Source: Planctomycetota bacterium (GTDB lineage: Bacteria; Planctomycetota; Phycisphaerae; UBA1845; UTPLA1). From it: 64,000 bases of DNA. This document shows positions 8,678 through 18,039 of the stretch, piece by piece. The stretch lies in assembly GCA_015654675.1 (NCBI GenBank), contig JAATGM010000004.1, forward strand, positions 1 to 64,000. Direction: 5' to 3'. The notes below the pieces were generated by a model that saw nothing but the letters and a program-made list of their open reading frames with translations, was not told the origin of the DNA and made no database searches. Position 1 is the stretch's first letter, and every line of letters begins with the position of its first letter. The position numbers and the translations under genes were made by a program.

Positions 8678-10483
8678 TCACCGCCGCCCCAGCACCCGCA
8701 CCCCAAATGACCGCCCCGTAAATGTCTCGATCACCTGGTAACGCTCGCCCACCCACGCCTCGAGCGCCCCGGCATAATCCTCACCGAACGCCACTTTCCC
8801 ATACTCCGTCACGGCCCGGCTATCGAATAGAAAATATTCCGGCGACGCAGCTGACACGCGCGCAACAATCCCCGACTCGTCATATGTCCCCGAAAAGTCC
8901 GGCGGCAAATACGTATGCACCCCCATCGGATTGTCACACCCGGAGAGAAACGTCATCGCCGACCCCTCCGGCAGCACAACCACCTTCGTCCCGCGCGGCC
9001 GCGACGACAAAAAGCTCACGGCCCGATCCCCGGCCCCAAGATAATTCGCCGCGATGATCATCTCCCCGCGCGGCCCCCGAACCAACTGCTGCTCTGCCTG
9101 CGGATAGAGTATGCTCATCGCAAACGCACGCTTCCGTACATGCAGCGTTGCCAATCCAATGATCAACGCAACGCCGCAAAGCTGCGCCGTCACCGCCGGT
9201 TTTCCCGTCACGCGTCGCAGAGACGCGGGCCACACTGCGCAGGCCACGACCACCAGCGCGAGGAACCCCGGCGCCATCAGATAAAACCCATAATGCTCCG
9301 CCGAGCAATCCAGCCCCATCCGCAACATCGCAGCCATGGCAAACACTATTAGCACCGCAAACCCGTCACCCCCGTTGCTGCGCCTCCGCAAGATTGCGAT
9401 ACCCGAAGCCACCGCCGCGGCAAGCAGAATAAGCGGAGTTCCAGCAAGCACGTCCGCCGCGTCGAACATCCATACAACCACGATCGCCGCAATCCCCAAC
9501 CCAACCCCAATTGCAATGATCGATCCGCGCCCGATTACCCGTCGCTCCGCAATTGCCCCAATCGCTCCCAACCCGAGACATCCCCCAAGTCCCATCAACG
9601 ACATTGCGACGCGCCGCGCCGCAATAAAGGGCGAATCGAACCCACTGTGCTTCAGCAAAAACTGATTCGCGTTCACGTTGCCAGGAATAAACAGATTCTC
9701 ATGCCACAACCCCGGCCCGGCCACAACCCTGAATCCACCGAACACCAGCACCACAACTGTTGCCGCCCCGCCATAACCGATCGCAAACCGTCGCCAGTCT
9801 GCCTCGCCGCGCCAAATCCGGATCGCGGCAAGCGCCCCGTGCGCCGCCAGCGCCGCAAAAAGCGGTTCCAACTTGCAAAGCCCCGTGAGCCCCAGCAATC
9901 CGCAGGAGAAAAACAAATCGCGCGCCCGCGCCCTCCGCGAATATCGAATCAGAAAAAAAATGCTCCCCATCGCCAGCAACACTCCATATGCCGCCGGATA
10001 CGAATACGGCAGCACGAAATTGAAGATGTTCGGATAGCGGTAGAATCCAAACGCATGGACATACAAGACCCCCCCCGCCCCCGCCGCCGAAACCCAACGC
10101 CCGGCAAACAACCGCAAAATCCGATAACTCACCCAACCCAGCAGCGCAGCCAGCCCCAGCCCCATCGTCGTCAACACATCGATCCGAACGCCGAACATGC
10201 GGTACAACAGCGCGTGCCAGTAGGGTGCCAGCGGCCCATACCAGTACCGCACATCGCGATACAGAACCTTCCCCTCGGCCAGTTGCTTGGGCGTATCCAA
10301 CTCCCGCCCCGTATCAATGATCAAATCCCCCCACCGCTCCCAGGTCACGTGTGCGTTGTGCGAAAATGCAGCGACAAGTGCCACGCAAACCAGCAACCGC
10401 ATCGCACTTCGGCGCGAGCCACTTCCGCTCCCAGTCTCTTTGTCCTTCAGTGCCTCGTCAGGTGACTTGTTCACTCGAATCAT
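8678..10483 (-). CDS. large multi-pass membrane protein, GT-C/GT39-like
   Basis: At 601 residues, it has one N-terminal helix and then many transmembrane segments. After helix 1 comes an extracytoplasmic loop with DTGRELDTPKQLAEG and LYRDVRYWYGPLAPY. The acidic residues followed by a YxPLxP-like stretch resemble undecaprenyl-phosphate-sugar transferases of the ArnT/PMT (GT39) superfamily. The C-terminal third is predicted soluble and extracytoplasmic. It converges on paaD with a 2-base gap. The exact reaction cannot be named. Confidence 0.65.
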   Translation of the reverse strand: MIRVNKSPDEALKDKETGSGSGSRRSAMRLLVCVALVAAFSHNAHVTWERWGDLIIDTGRELDTPKQLAEGKVLYRDVRYWYGPLAPYWHALLYRMFGVRIDVLTTMGLGLAALLGWVSYRILRLFAGRWVSAAGAGGVLYVHAFGFYRYPNIFNFVLPYSYPAAYGVLLAMGSIFFLIRYSRRARARDLFFSCGLLGLTGLCKLEPLFAALAAHGALAAIRIWRGEADWRRFAIGYGGAATVVVLVFGGFRVVAGPGLWHENLFIPGNVNANQFLLKHSGFDSPFIAARRVAMSLMGLGGCLGLGAIGAIAERRVIGRGSIIAIGVGLGIAAIVVVWMFDAADVLAGTPLILLAAAVASGIAILRRRSNGGDGFAVLIVFAMAAMLRMGLDCSAEHYGFYLMAPGFLALVVVACAVWPASLRRVTGKPAVTAQLCGVALIIGLATLHVRKRAFAMSILYPQAEQQLVRGPRGEMIIAANYLGAGDRAVSFLSSRPRGTKVVVLPEGSAMTFLSGCDNPMGVHTYLPPDFSGTYDESGIVARVSAASPEYFLFDSRAVTEYGKVAFGEDYAGALEAWVGERYQVIETFTGRSFGVRVLGRR

Positions 10484-10563
10484 TGATGTTCAAAACGGTA
10501 GGCCACCCCCACCCATCCCGCAAGCCCGATCGCGCATTGCCCGCCAATCGTTATCATGCCGCC

Positions 10564-11538
10564 ATGCTAACTGACGTTTTCATTACCCGGGCTGGCCTCC
10601 ATGCCGCTGCAGACCGCCTGCGCACCGCGGGCCTCCATATTGAAATCAATTCGACGGACCGCATCCCCACCGATTCCGAGTTCCACATCGCCGCACGCGG
10701 TTGCCGCGCCCTCGTCTGCACCGTCGCCGACAAAGTCAATGATGCCCTTTTCGACGCCGCCGGACCCAACCTCCGCATCGTCGCAACTTCCGCCGCCGGC
10801 TACGAGAACTTCGACGTCGCAGCCGCCCGCCGCCGCAACATCATGCTCACCAACGCCGGCCGCGCCCTCACCGACACCGTCGCCGACCTCACCTTCGCGC
10901 TCATGCTCGCGGCCGCCCGCCGTCTCGGCGAATCCGAACGCTGCCTCCGCACCGGCAAATGGCCGGGCTGGGCCTTCGACCAGTTCCTCGGCCTCGACGT
11001 CCATGGAAAAACCCTAGGCATAGTCGGCTTCGGCCGCATCGGCCGCGCCGTCGCCCGCCGCGCCGCTGGGTTCAACATGCGCGTCCTCTACACCAACCGC
11101 TCAACCATCCCGCCGTCCGAGTCGGCTGGCGCAACACGCGCCGATCTCGATACGCTGCTAACCGAAAGTGATTTCGTCGCCCTCCTCGTCCCCAAGACGC
11201 CCGAAACCAGACATCTCATCGGCGAAGCACAACTCCACCGCATGAAGCCCACCGCCATCCTCATCAACGCCGCCCGCGGCGACGTCGTTGACGAAGCGGC
11301 ATTGGTCCGCGCTCTGCAGAAAAAACAAATCGCCGCCGCCGGACTCGACGTCTACGAACGCGAACCCATCGTCTCGCCCGGACTCCTCGAGCTCGAGAAC
11401 GTCGTGCTGCTCCCGCACATCGGCTCCGCCACTGCCGCCACCCGCGAACGCATGGCCCTCATGGCTGCCGAAAATGTCCTCGCCGTCCTCGAAAACCGCC
11501 CCCCGCTCGATCCAATCCCCGAACTCGCGACAAAATAG
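10564..11538 (+). CDS. D-isomer-specific 2-hydroxyacid dehydrogenase (glyoxylate/hydroxypyruvate reductase-like)
   Basis: The 324-residue protein shows the full two-domain family layout. A Rossmann motif GIVGFGRIGRAVARR lies near residue 155. The catalytic Arg is in INAARGDVVDEAAL, the Glu in AGLDVYEREP and the His in LPHIGSATAATRE. The NAD(P)H-linked enzyme reduces a 2-ketoacid such as glyoxylate or hydroxypyruvate. The frame is open upstream to 10351, but the ATG at 10564 starts the conserved sequence. It is divergent from the GT-C-like gene; the substrate is inferred. Confidence 0.92.
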   Translation: MLTDVFITRAGLHAAADRLRTAGLHIEINSTDRIPTDSEFHIAARGCRALVCTVADKVNDALFDAAGPNLRIVATSAAGYENFDVAAARRRNIMLTNAGRALTDTVADLTFALMLAAARRLGESERCLRTGKWPGWAFDQFLGLDVHGKTLGIVGFGRIGRAVARRAAGFNMRVLYTNRSTIPPSESAGATRADLDTLLTESDFVALLVPKTPETRHLIGEAQLHRMKPTAILINAARGDVVDEAALVRALQKKQIAAAGLDVYEREPIVSPGLLELENVVLLPHIGSATAATRERMALMAAENVLAVLENRPPLDPIPELATK

Positions 11539-11595
11539 CCCACAGCCGTCACCACCGACTACAATCCAGACAAAAAGTTCCTCAGTGATACGACG

Positions 11596-11937
11596 ATGAG
11601 CAAATCCGGAACAACCGCCGCCGATCCGGCCATCCAGCCGGCCCCAACGCAGACGACCCCGCGCCTGCTACCGCCCTATCACGTCATCCTCCTCGACGAC
11701 GACGACCACTCCTACGACTACGTCATCGAAATGCTCCGAAAACTCTTCGCCCACACCGAACAACGCGCGTTCAAATTGGCCGAAGAAGTCGATGCCACCG
11801 GCCGCGTCATCGTCGACACGACCACTATGGAACGTGCCGAGCTGAAGCGCGACCAGATCCACGGCTACGGCGCCGACCCGCGCATCTCGCGCAGCAAAGG
11901 CAGCATGTCCGCCACCATCGAACCCGCCCCCGACTAG
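11596..11937 (+). CDS. clpS: ATP-dependent Clp protease adaptor ClpS
   Basis: The 113-residue protein carries the ClpS core from residue 30: PPYHVILLDDDDHSYDYVIE, with the acidic stretch that contacts the N-degron amino group, followed by KLFAHTEQRAFKLAEEVDATG. ClpS delivers N-end-rule substrates to ClpA/ClpC. The N-terminal 28 residues are Pro/Ala/Thr-rich and likely disordered, as expected for the tail that enters the ClpA pore. No clpA/clpC gene is adjacent. The asparaginase gene converges on it 9 bases downstream. Confidence 0.9.
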   Translation: MSKSGTTAADPAIQPAPTQTTPRLLPPYHVILLDDDDHSYDYVIEMLRKLFAHTEQRAFKLAEEVDATGRVIVDTTTMERAELKRDQIHGYGADPRISRSKGSMSATIEPAPD

Positions 11938-11946
11938 AAGCCCCGC

Positions 11947-13026
11947 TCACTTACCTGAATAAAGCGGCCGCGAAGGCCTCGCTGCCGTACCCGCCCCATC
12001 CGCAACCGCGTACATCACCTGTTTCTCCCCATCCGTCATCGTCGCCGACCCATGCGCCCCGTCTTTCCGCAGCGCATAGAAGGTCAATCCAAACGTCGGC
12101 CGCCCCGCCGAATCCAGCAGTCGCCTTTCCGTATGCTTCACCACTCGGCGAAGCTGCTCCATGCACGCCTCCACCGGCGTCATCCCGCGCCCCATCATCT
12201 CAACGATCGAAAATGACGAGCAGTTCAACAGATTCGCCTCGCCGCGCCCGGTCGACCCCGCCGCCCCAATCTCATTATCCACGTACAAACCCGCCCCAAT
12301 AATCGGCGAATCCCCCACTCGCCCCGCCAGCTTGAACGACAGCCCACTAGTCGTCGTCACGCCGCTCAAATCACCGCGCTCGTTCAATGCCAGGCAATTG
12401 ATCGTCCCATACGTAAACGCAGCGCGCCAATCGAGCCGCGAATGCTGTGTCGTCGGCTGCGAAGCCGGCGGCAACCACGCATCCACCTCCGACCGTCGTT
12501 CGCGCCAGTCCAGCCAGAGCTGCCGCGACTTGTCCGTCAGCAAGTTCTCTTCCGCAAACCCATGCGCCTTGGCAAACCGCAGCGCCCCTTCGCCGACCAG
12601 CAACTCGTGATCCGTCCGCAACATCACCAGCCGCGCCACCTTCGACGGATTCCGAATCTTCTGCAGCGATGCCACCGACCCCGCCTTGTGCGTCGGCCCA
12701 TGCATCACCGACGCATCCAGCTCCACCACGCCGTCTTCGTTCGGCAGCCCGCCATACCCCACCGAATTGTCGTTCGGATCATCCTCAACAATGTTCACCC
12801 CCGCGATCGCGGCATCCAGCGGATCAACCCCCTGCCCAATCAACTCGTACGCCCGTCGAACCGCCGCCAGCCCATTCCCGCTCGCAATCACCACCGCGCT
12901 ATGCGGCGTCCGCACCGTACTCGGATCATCCGGCTCGGCCGCGATTCCCGGCCGCAACATCGCCGCCCCCGCCGCTGTCCCAATTGCCGCCGAAATAAAA
13001 TGCCGCCGCGACCAGTCCTGGCTCAT
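11947..13026 (-). CDS. Tat-exported glycosylasparaginase / isoaspartyl peptidase (Ntn hydrolase)
   Basis: The 359-residue protein begins with a twin-arginine signal (SRRHFISAAIGTAAGAAM). The Ntn-hydrolase fold follows, with VGYGGLPNEDGVVELDAS. The likely autoproteolytic nucleophile is Thr in YGTINCLALN, and the glycine-rich substrate loop is RVGDSPIIGAGLYVDN. The family cleaves the GlcNAc-Asn bond of glycoasparagine. The ATG at 13026 has GGAGGG upstream and is preferred to the in-frame start at 13044. It lies 14 bases behind a secreted glycosidase-like gene, which suggests joint degradation of glycoproteins outside the cytoplasm. Confidence 0.9.
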   Translation of the reverse strand: MSQDWSRRHFISAAIGTAAGAAMLRPGIAAEPDDPSTVRTPHSAVVIASGNGLAAVRRAYELIGQGVDPLDAAIAGVNIVEDDPNDNSVGYGGLPNEDGVVELDASVMHGPTHKAGSVASLQKIRNPSKVARLVMLRTDHELLVGEGALRFAKAHGFAEENLLTDKSRQLWLDWRERRSEVDAWLPPASQPTTQHSRLDWRAAFTYGTINCLALNERGDLSGVTTTSGLSFKLAGRVGDSPIIGAGLYVDNEIGAAGSTGRGEANLLNCSSFSIVEMMGRGMTPVEACMEQLRRVVKHTERRLLDSAGRPTFGLTFYALRKDGAHGSATMTDGEKQVMYAVADGAGTAARPSRPLYSGK

Positions 13027-13040
13027 CGCGCCCTCCCGAC

Positions 13041-15095
13041 TCACTTCTGCTCGATCAAATAAGCGTCATACAACGCAACCGGCTTTAACTCGATCGCAAT
13101 CGCGCCTTCACCGCGCCGAAACTCAGCCGCCTCATAACCACTACGGTCGATGGAATATCGCCACACGCCAGCAACGCTCCCGGCGTCCTTCACGCGAACG
13201 TGCAGCGTCTCGCCCGCCAGCGCCCCATCAGGATTAAAATTCACGACATGCAGCACCGTTCGCCGCCCGTCGTCGCTCCGCGCCAGTTCGAGCGCGCTGC
13301 CACGCTCCAACTCGCTTTCGACCGACAATCCGCGCCCCAGCCCCGCGCGAACCGCAATCGACAGATCGTCATCCCCAAGAGCCGGTGCATTCTTCGATTT
13401 GCTGGTCGACCGCCGCATGATTCGGAGGTTGAGTGGCGCACCCGGCTGGGCAATCGAAACAACCCGCCCCTGGTCAAACTTCCGCATGAGAACCCCGGGC
13501 TGTCCCTTCACCTGGCTCGCAGCCGCGGGCGAACTGGACGTTTCAGTCACGTACTGCGCCAGGTCGCGATTCACCGTCTTCCCGTCCGAATCGACGACGC
13601 TCGCTGCACCGACGACCACCACGCCGCCGCCGCGCGACACAAACCGCCGCAGGTCCGAAGCCCGGTTCTCTGGCACCGCCGGCATCCCGGCGACCAGAAT
13701 CGCCGCATCGCGATCGAGGTCGTCCGGCAACTCGCCAAACAGGAAACTAAACGGGATTCGATGCGTTACCAGCGCGCTAACGGCTCGAAGCTGTTCGACT
13801 TCGGCGGCTGTGCTGCACCACAAGCGCGCTTCGCGCGGCTGCCAGACCAGCAGGTCCGCCACGGGCCGCATATCTGCGTATAACTCCCGCCGTTCCCGGT
13901 ATTGCCGCGTCGCCTCTATGGCAAGTTTCTCGATACCGATCCGAGCCACGTCGTCGCCCGCGAAGTTACTCGCGTCGAAATGCGCCAGGATTCCGCCGCA
14001 GTCCCCGCCGAACGCCAATTGCTGAACCAGCGCAAGTTTCGAGTCGACCCGCGGAACGCACCGCGCCCCGGACGCGACCGCCATCTTGAGATCCGGGATC
14101 TGATTCCGAATCTCGCCGCGCTCAGACAATTCGGGCCGCGCCGTGCTCAACACCGCATCGATTCCGCGAAGCAACTCAGGTGGATCGACCGCCGGCCCGG
14201 CCGGAATCCCGATCTGTCGCGCCGGGTTACCGCAGTCCACCCCGACAAACATCGCCGCCCGGCCTCGCCGAACGCCCTCGACTATCTCATGCAACGCTTC
14301 ACTGAGAAGGCCGGTGCGATAGGCGACCCACGGATTCATCAGTGGCGATTCACCATCGGTCGGTATTCCGCTCTTCTCAAGTAGCCCGAGTGCCGCCCGC
14401 GCAGGCGCTGTGCCGCGCTTAAGAAACTCACCAAATCCATTCCGCGCCGCCGCTTCAAATCCCACGGGAACCCGCCAGTCCGGAACGAACACCGCGTCCA
14501 CATCCAGTTTCGATATTTCTTCCACGAGCCGTCGCGCCCGCGCGCGGACCTCGCTGGCCGCATCGCTGGTGAACGAGCGCCCCGCGATCGGCGCCGCCAG
14601 CGGAGTCCCCGATTGAGTCAAAACGAGCCAGTCCGAAACGTCCTTCCCATCCGCCTTCCATACGGCCGCGTCGATCTGTCCCACGGGAATCCAGACCCCA
14701 CATTTCAGCCCAAGGGTGTGGCAGCGCGCGATCGTTTCACGCGTGATACGCCGCTCCTCAGTCTCCGCCGAGTCGGGCGCGTACCCGCCATACGGAACCA
14801 GCACCAGATTGACCCCCAGCGCCTTGAGCCGCGTCAGAGTCTCCTCGCCTCGCTCCAATTTCTGCGCCTCGCGTTCGTTGTAGGTTGGCGTCCGCGTCCG
14901 TCCGTTCGTCGTTCGCCACGCACGATCGCTCAAACTCTCCCGGACCGACGCGATCACCAACCCCTCGCGAACCCACCATGGCCGATCCGCCGGCACGACG
15001 TATCGCGCCACCTCCGGCTGCGAAGCAGCCGGCCGGCTCTGCAAAGGAATCACACTCCCGATAACCGCAACGAAACCCCAAATTGGCGTAAGCAT
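13041..15095 (-). CDS. secreted glycoside-hydrolase-like protein of unknown specificity
   Basis: The 684-residue protein starts with a signal peptide (MLTPIWGFVAVIGSVIP). Residues about 50-400 look like a TIM barrel (ALGVNLVLVPYGGYAP; VDAVFVPDWRVPVG). A class-I glutamine-amidotransferase-like domain follows (RFVSRGGGVVVVGAASVV), then a C-terminal beta region. This arrangement resembles GH42-type beta-galactosidase relatives, but I cannot assign catalytic acids. An in-frame start at 15137 exists; 15095 is preferred because it begins the signal peptide. It is probably cotranscribed with the glycosylasparaginase. Confidence 0.6.
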   Translation of the reverse strand: MLTPIWGFVAVIGSVIPLQSRPAASQPEVARYVVPADRPWWVREGLVIASVRESLSDRAWRTTNGRTRTPTYNEREAQKLERGEETLTRLKALGVNLVLVPYGGYAPDSAETEERRITRETIARCHTLGLKCGVWIPVGQIDAAVWKADGKDVSDWLVLTQSGTPLAAPIAGRSFTSDAASEVRARARRLVEEISKLDVDAVFVPDWRVPVGFEAAARNGFGEFLKRGTAPARAALGLLEKSGIPTDGESPLMNPWVAYRTGLLSEALHEIVEGVRRGRAAMFVGVDCGNPARQIGIPAGPAVDPPELLRGIDAVLSTARPELSERGEIRNQIPDLKMAVASGARCVPRVDSKLALVQQLAFGGDCGGILAHFDASNFAGDDVARIGIEKLAIEATRQYRERRELYADMRPVADLLVWQPREARLWCSTAAEVEQLRAVSALVTHRIPFSFLFGELPDDLDRDAAILVAGMPAVPENRASDLRRFVSRGGGVVVVGAASVVDSDGKTVNRDLAQYVTETSSSPAAASQVKGQPGVLMRKFDQGRVVSIAQPGAPLNLRIMRRSTSKSKNAPALGDDDLSIAVRAGLGRGLSVESELERGSALELARSDDGRRTVLHVVNFNPDGALAGETLHVRVKDAGSVAGVWRYSIDRSGYEAAEFRRGEGAIAIELKPVALYDAYLIEQK

Positions 15096-15295
15096 GAACC
15101 CAGTCTTGCGTTGCGCTTCCTGAAATGCAAACCCCACCGCTACAACCGATAACCACCGATCCGACCGTCACTTCGGATTCGATTGCATCCGCCAAATATC
15201 GCGCGTACCCTATAAGCAGGCGTCGGACACGGGCAAATTCACGACCTCAAGGGGAATTTGAACCCAATCTCGCGCCTAACCCCCGGAATTCTCAA

Positions 15296-15925
15296 GTGTC
15301 TAACAACACAGATGATGGCCAACCAGTGACGGCCGCAACCGCCACGCTGGAAGAAACAGAAGACGCCCGCTGGGTCGCCGATACCCTGCGCGGCGATCTC
15401 AACGCCTTCGACCGGCTGATCGAGCGTTATCAGCGGCGGGCCCTTTCGGTGTCCTATCGGCTGCTCGGGAACACGGACGATGCATCAGACGCGTGTCAGG
15501 AAGCGTTCTTGCGGGCCTACCGGTCCCTCGACACCCTCGACACGCCCCAGCGCTTCGCCGCTTGGCTCATGCGAATCGTCTGCAACCTCTCGCTCAACTT
15601 CCGGCGCAGCCGCCGGAAAAATCTCACCCTCGTCACCGACGATGGTGACGGCGAGAATGGCGAGCCGGCCGGTCGACCGGTCGCGTCTGACGAACCGACA
15701 CCCAGCAGCAATGCCGTTTCCGCCGAATTGGAAGGCGATATCGGCCGAGCCATCGAGGCATTGCAGGAAAAACAGCGGCTCGCTCTCATCATGTTCGCCG
15801 TCGAGGGCATGCCGCAAAAAGAAGTAGCCGAAATTCTCGACATGAGTGTCGAAGCGGTGAAGTGGAATGTGTTTCAGGCCCGAAAAACCTTGAAGGAACG
15901 ACTCGCGGAGTACATCGCCGAATGA
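15296..15925 (+). CDS. ECF-type RNA polymerase sigma factor
   Basis: The 209-residue protein from GTG 15296 has region 2 (DLNAFDRLIERYQRRALSVS, then DDASDACQEAFLRAYRSLDT) and region 4 (EILDMSVEAVKWNVFQARKT). A Ser/Asp/Glu-rich linker sits between them. The frame is open upstream to 15125, but that part is low-complexity and overlaps the divergent promoter region. The stop overlaps the next gene's ATG (ATGA); that gene encodes a membrane protein placed like an anti-sigma factor. The target regulon is unknown. Confidence 0.92.
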   Translation: MSNNTDDGQPVTAATATLEETEDARWVADTLRGDLNAFDRLIERYQRRALSVSYRLLGNTDDASDACQEAFLRAYRSLDTLDTPQRFAAWLMRIVCNLSLNFRRSRRKNLTLVTDDGDGENGEPAGRPVASDEPTPSSNAVSAELEGDIGRAIEALQEKQRLALIMFAVEGMPQKEVAEILDMSVEAVKWNVFQARKTLKERLAEYIAE

Positions 15926-16683
15926 ACCCCCACGACGGACAGATCGAGCAGCTCATCAGCGAACTGGTTGACGGTTCGTTGCCGGCCGCCGACCGCGCCC
16001 GTCTTGAGGCCCAGATCCAGGCCGATCCCGCTCTTAACCGTTTGCTCAATAGCTATCGCAATCTCGACGCCAAACTTCGTGCCTGGCGCACGCCGCCGGC
16101 CACCATCGCCTCCGCCGATTGGCGCCGCGACACCCGCCGCCGCATCGAAGACGATCTCACCGCGACCATGTCCGCCTATGCCGATGGCGCGCTACCCGCT
16201 GAAACCGCCCGCCGCGTCGCCGAGCGCTTCGCCGCCGACGCCGCCGCCGCGCGAATTCGCGGCGAGCTCGATCGCACCGACGAACTGCTCGCCAGCTGGG
16301 CCAGGCCCATGCCCGCGGTCGACTGGAACGCCACCAAGACCCGCTTCTCCAACGCCATACGCCACGATGTCGCCCGCCAGCGCCGTCGCACGCTGACGCG
16401 CTGGGTCGGCGGAATAGCGCTGGCCGCCTCGCTCGCTCTCGCCGCGTTCCTCACGCTGCGTAGTGCGCGGCCCAACGTCGTACCCGGTAACCCTGCCGCC
16501 GACCCTGTCCAGGTCGTCATCGAAACGCCCAATCCGTCCGGCCAGGCCGTCGCCAAGTTTGACGAGCGACCGCCGCCCGGCGAGAAGGCGCTCACGCCGC
16601 CCACCAATCCATCGACAGTGACGTTTATTCCGGGTCCGCGAGCCCGCCCGCCGGTCAACGACGACGCTACCCCCAATTTCTAA
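15922..16683 (+). CDS. putative membrane anti-sigma factor
   Basis: The 253-residue protein has two related N-terminal helical segments (QLISELVDGSLPAADRARL and TMSAYADGALPAETARRV). Each resembles the anti-sigma domain start 'xLSxYxDGELxxxExxxV', so it appears to hold a tandem pair. One transmembrane helix (WVGGIALAASLALAAFLTL) lies near residues 165-185, followed by a Pro-rich periplasmic tail. I see no HxxxCxxC zinc motif. The ATGA overlap with the sigma gene supports sigma-factor sequestration at the membrane; this role is inferred from position and topology. Confidence 0.75.
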   Translation: MNPHDGQIEQLISELVDGSLPAADRARLEAQIQADPALNRLLNSYRNLDAKLRAWRTPPATIASADWRRDTRRRIEDDLTATMSAYADGALPAETARRVAERFAADAAAARIRGELDRTDELLASWARPMPAVDWNATKTRFSNAIRHDVARQRRRTLTRWVGGIALAASLALAAFLTLRSARPNVVPGNPAADPVQVVIETPNPSGQAVAKFDERPPPGEKALTPPTNPSTVTFIPGPRARPPVNDDATPNF

Positions 16684-16723
16684 TTCGCCCGCGGCGGGCT
16701 AACATTCGATCCGGAGGTTTACC

Positions 16724-17905
16724 ATGCGCTCCTCTCGCATCATCGCCATCGCATCAATCGTGTTCTTGTCACCCGCCGCACTCATGGGCCAGTCGCGCCC
16801 CGCCGCCAGTCGCCCGGCCGACACCCAGACCGCCGATCCGCGGCCCGCCGCCGAAGCCCTCGACCGCACCCTCGGCGACCTCAAGCTCGAAGCGCAAACG
16901 CTCGCAGTAGTCCTCGAAACTCTCTCGAAGAAGGCCGGCGTCCGTTTCGACGTCGATGACGACACCTACGCCACGCTGCCCTGGGGCCGCGACACCCGCC
17001 TCGCGACGCTCAAACTCTCGGGCGCATCGCTCCGCGCCGCGCTCGACGAAATCCTCAAACCCCTCGGCCTCATCTACAAAATCGGCGAGAACACCGTCAG
17101 CATCGTCCCCAGCGACCCGCTCGCCCGCATCAACCGCCGCGCCACCTGGGACGACCTGCACTATCTACAAATGCTCAACTCGACCGCCTGCACCCAGCAA
17201 AACCTCGCCAAAATCAAATTCCAATACCGCATCACCACCAAGACCAACGCCCCACAACTCCTCGGCAACCAGTTCAAGCGCGCCGGCGACGGCTCCATCG
17301 CCCAGATCCTCGAAGTCGCCACCAAGGCCCTCGGCTGGACCTGGTTCCCCGACCAGGATCATGTCGTCATCCTCTCGGCCCAGGCCCACATCGCCCACAA
17401 CCTCGCGCGAACCGTCACCGCCCGCTACAACCAGATGGGCCTCGCCCACATCCTCCTCGACCTCGCCGACAAGGCCGACGTCCCCATCTTTCTCGAGCCC
17501 GGCCTCATGCTGAAACTCCCGCCCGCCACCGCCAACAACTACACACTCCTCCTCCAGCAAACCACCGTCCGCGACGCCCTCGAACTCATCTGTGCCGAGA
17601 CCGGCCTCGCCTACCAGATTCTCCGCGACGGCATCTCCATCTCGTTGGCCCCCGACCCCAAGGGCAACGCGGCCGGCGCGCGAAACCGCGGCGACCCCTA
17701 CGTCGCCCGCATTGTCGTCCCCGCCAAGAACGGAAACTACAACTACGAATTCCTCATCCGCGAGTCCGAGCTCCCGCAGGACGTCCGCGAGTACCGCGGC
17801 CAGATGATCGACGAGATGATCGAAAAAGTCCGCCTGGACATGTCCCCCGCAGCCAACCCCGAATCCGCCCCAGCCACCCCACCCGGCGCAACGAACTCAC
17901 CGTAG
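16724..17905 (+). CDS. exported STN/secretin-N-like protein
   Basis: The 393-residue protein has a signal peptide (IIAIASIVFLSPAALMGQS). It carries repeated STN-like units: residues 50-125 with LEAQTLAVVLETLSKKAGV and LSGASLRAALDEILKPLGL, and near 265-320 TVRDALELICAETGLAYQIL. STN domains occur at the periplasmic N-termini of secretins and TonB-dependent transducers. No secretin or barrel domain follows, so this is a stand-alone STN protein. It starts 40 bases after the anti-sigma gene with GGAGG upstream. It could be a sensor for the ECF unit, but that is inference. Confidence 0.75.
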   Translation: MRSSRIIAIASIVFLSPAALMGQSRPAASRPADTQTADPRPAAEALDRTLGDLKLEAQTLAVVLETLSKKAGVRFDVDDDTYATLPWGRDTRLATLKLSGASLRAALDEILKPLGLIYKIGENTVSIVPSDPLARINRRATWDDLHYLQMLNSTACTQQNLAKIKFQYRITTKTNAPQLLGNQFKRAGDGSIAQILEVATKALGWTWFPDQDHVVILSAQAHIAHNLARTVTARYNQMGLAHILLDLADKADVPIFLEPGLMLKLPPATANNYTLLLQQTTVRDALELICAETGLAYQILRDGISISLAPDPKGNAAGARNRGDPYVARIVVPAKNGNYNYEFLIRESELPQDVREYRGQMIDEMIEKVRLDMSPAANPESAPATPPGATNSP

Positions 17906-17924
17906 TGTGCGCGTGATAGGCAAC

Positions 17925-17955
17925 GGGTGCCATGGGCAAGCGAAGCTTGCCCGTG
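17925..17955 (+). repeat. REP-like hairpin, copy 1
   Basis: GGGTGC is followed by an 11-base arm CATGGGCAAGC, loop GAA, and the returning arm GCTTGCCCGTG (one T-G wobble). It lies 20 bases after the STN gene and upstream of the RAYT transposase. Confidence 0.85.
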
Positions 17956-17977
17956 AGCCGTCGGTGCGCAACGGCCA

Positions 17978-18008
17978 GGGTGGCATGGGCAAGCAAAGCT
18001 TGCCCGTG
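17978..18008 (+). repeat. REP-like hairpin, copy 2
   Basis: GGGTGG then CATGGGCAAGC, loop AAA, GCTTGCCCGTG. It has the same orientation and stem as copy 1, 22 bases after it, and ends 31 bases before the transposase ATG. Confidence 0.85.
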
Positions 18009-18039
18009 AGCCATCCGCGTGAGACGATCCACCCCGATC

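Noticed and set aside
15125-15295. N-terminal extension of the ECF sigma factor
   Set aside because: The added residues are low-complexity and overlap the start region of the divergent gene; sigma homology begins well after GTG 15296.
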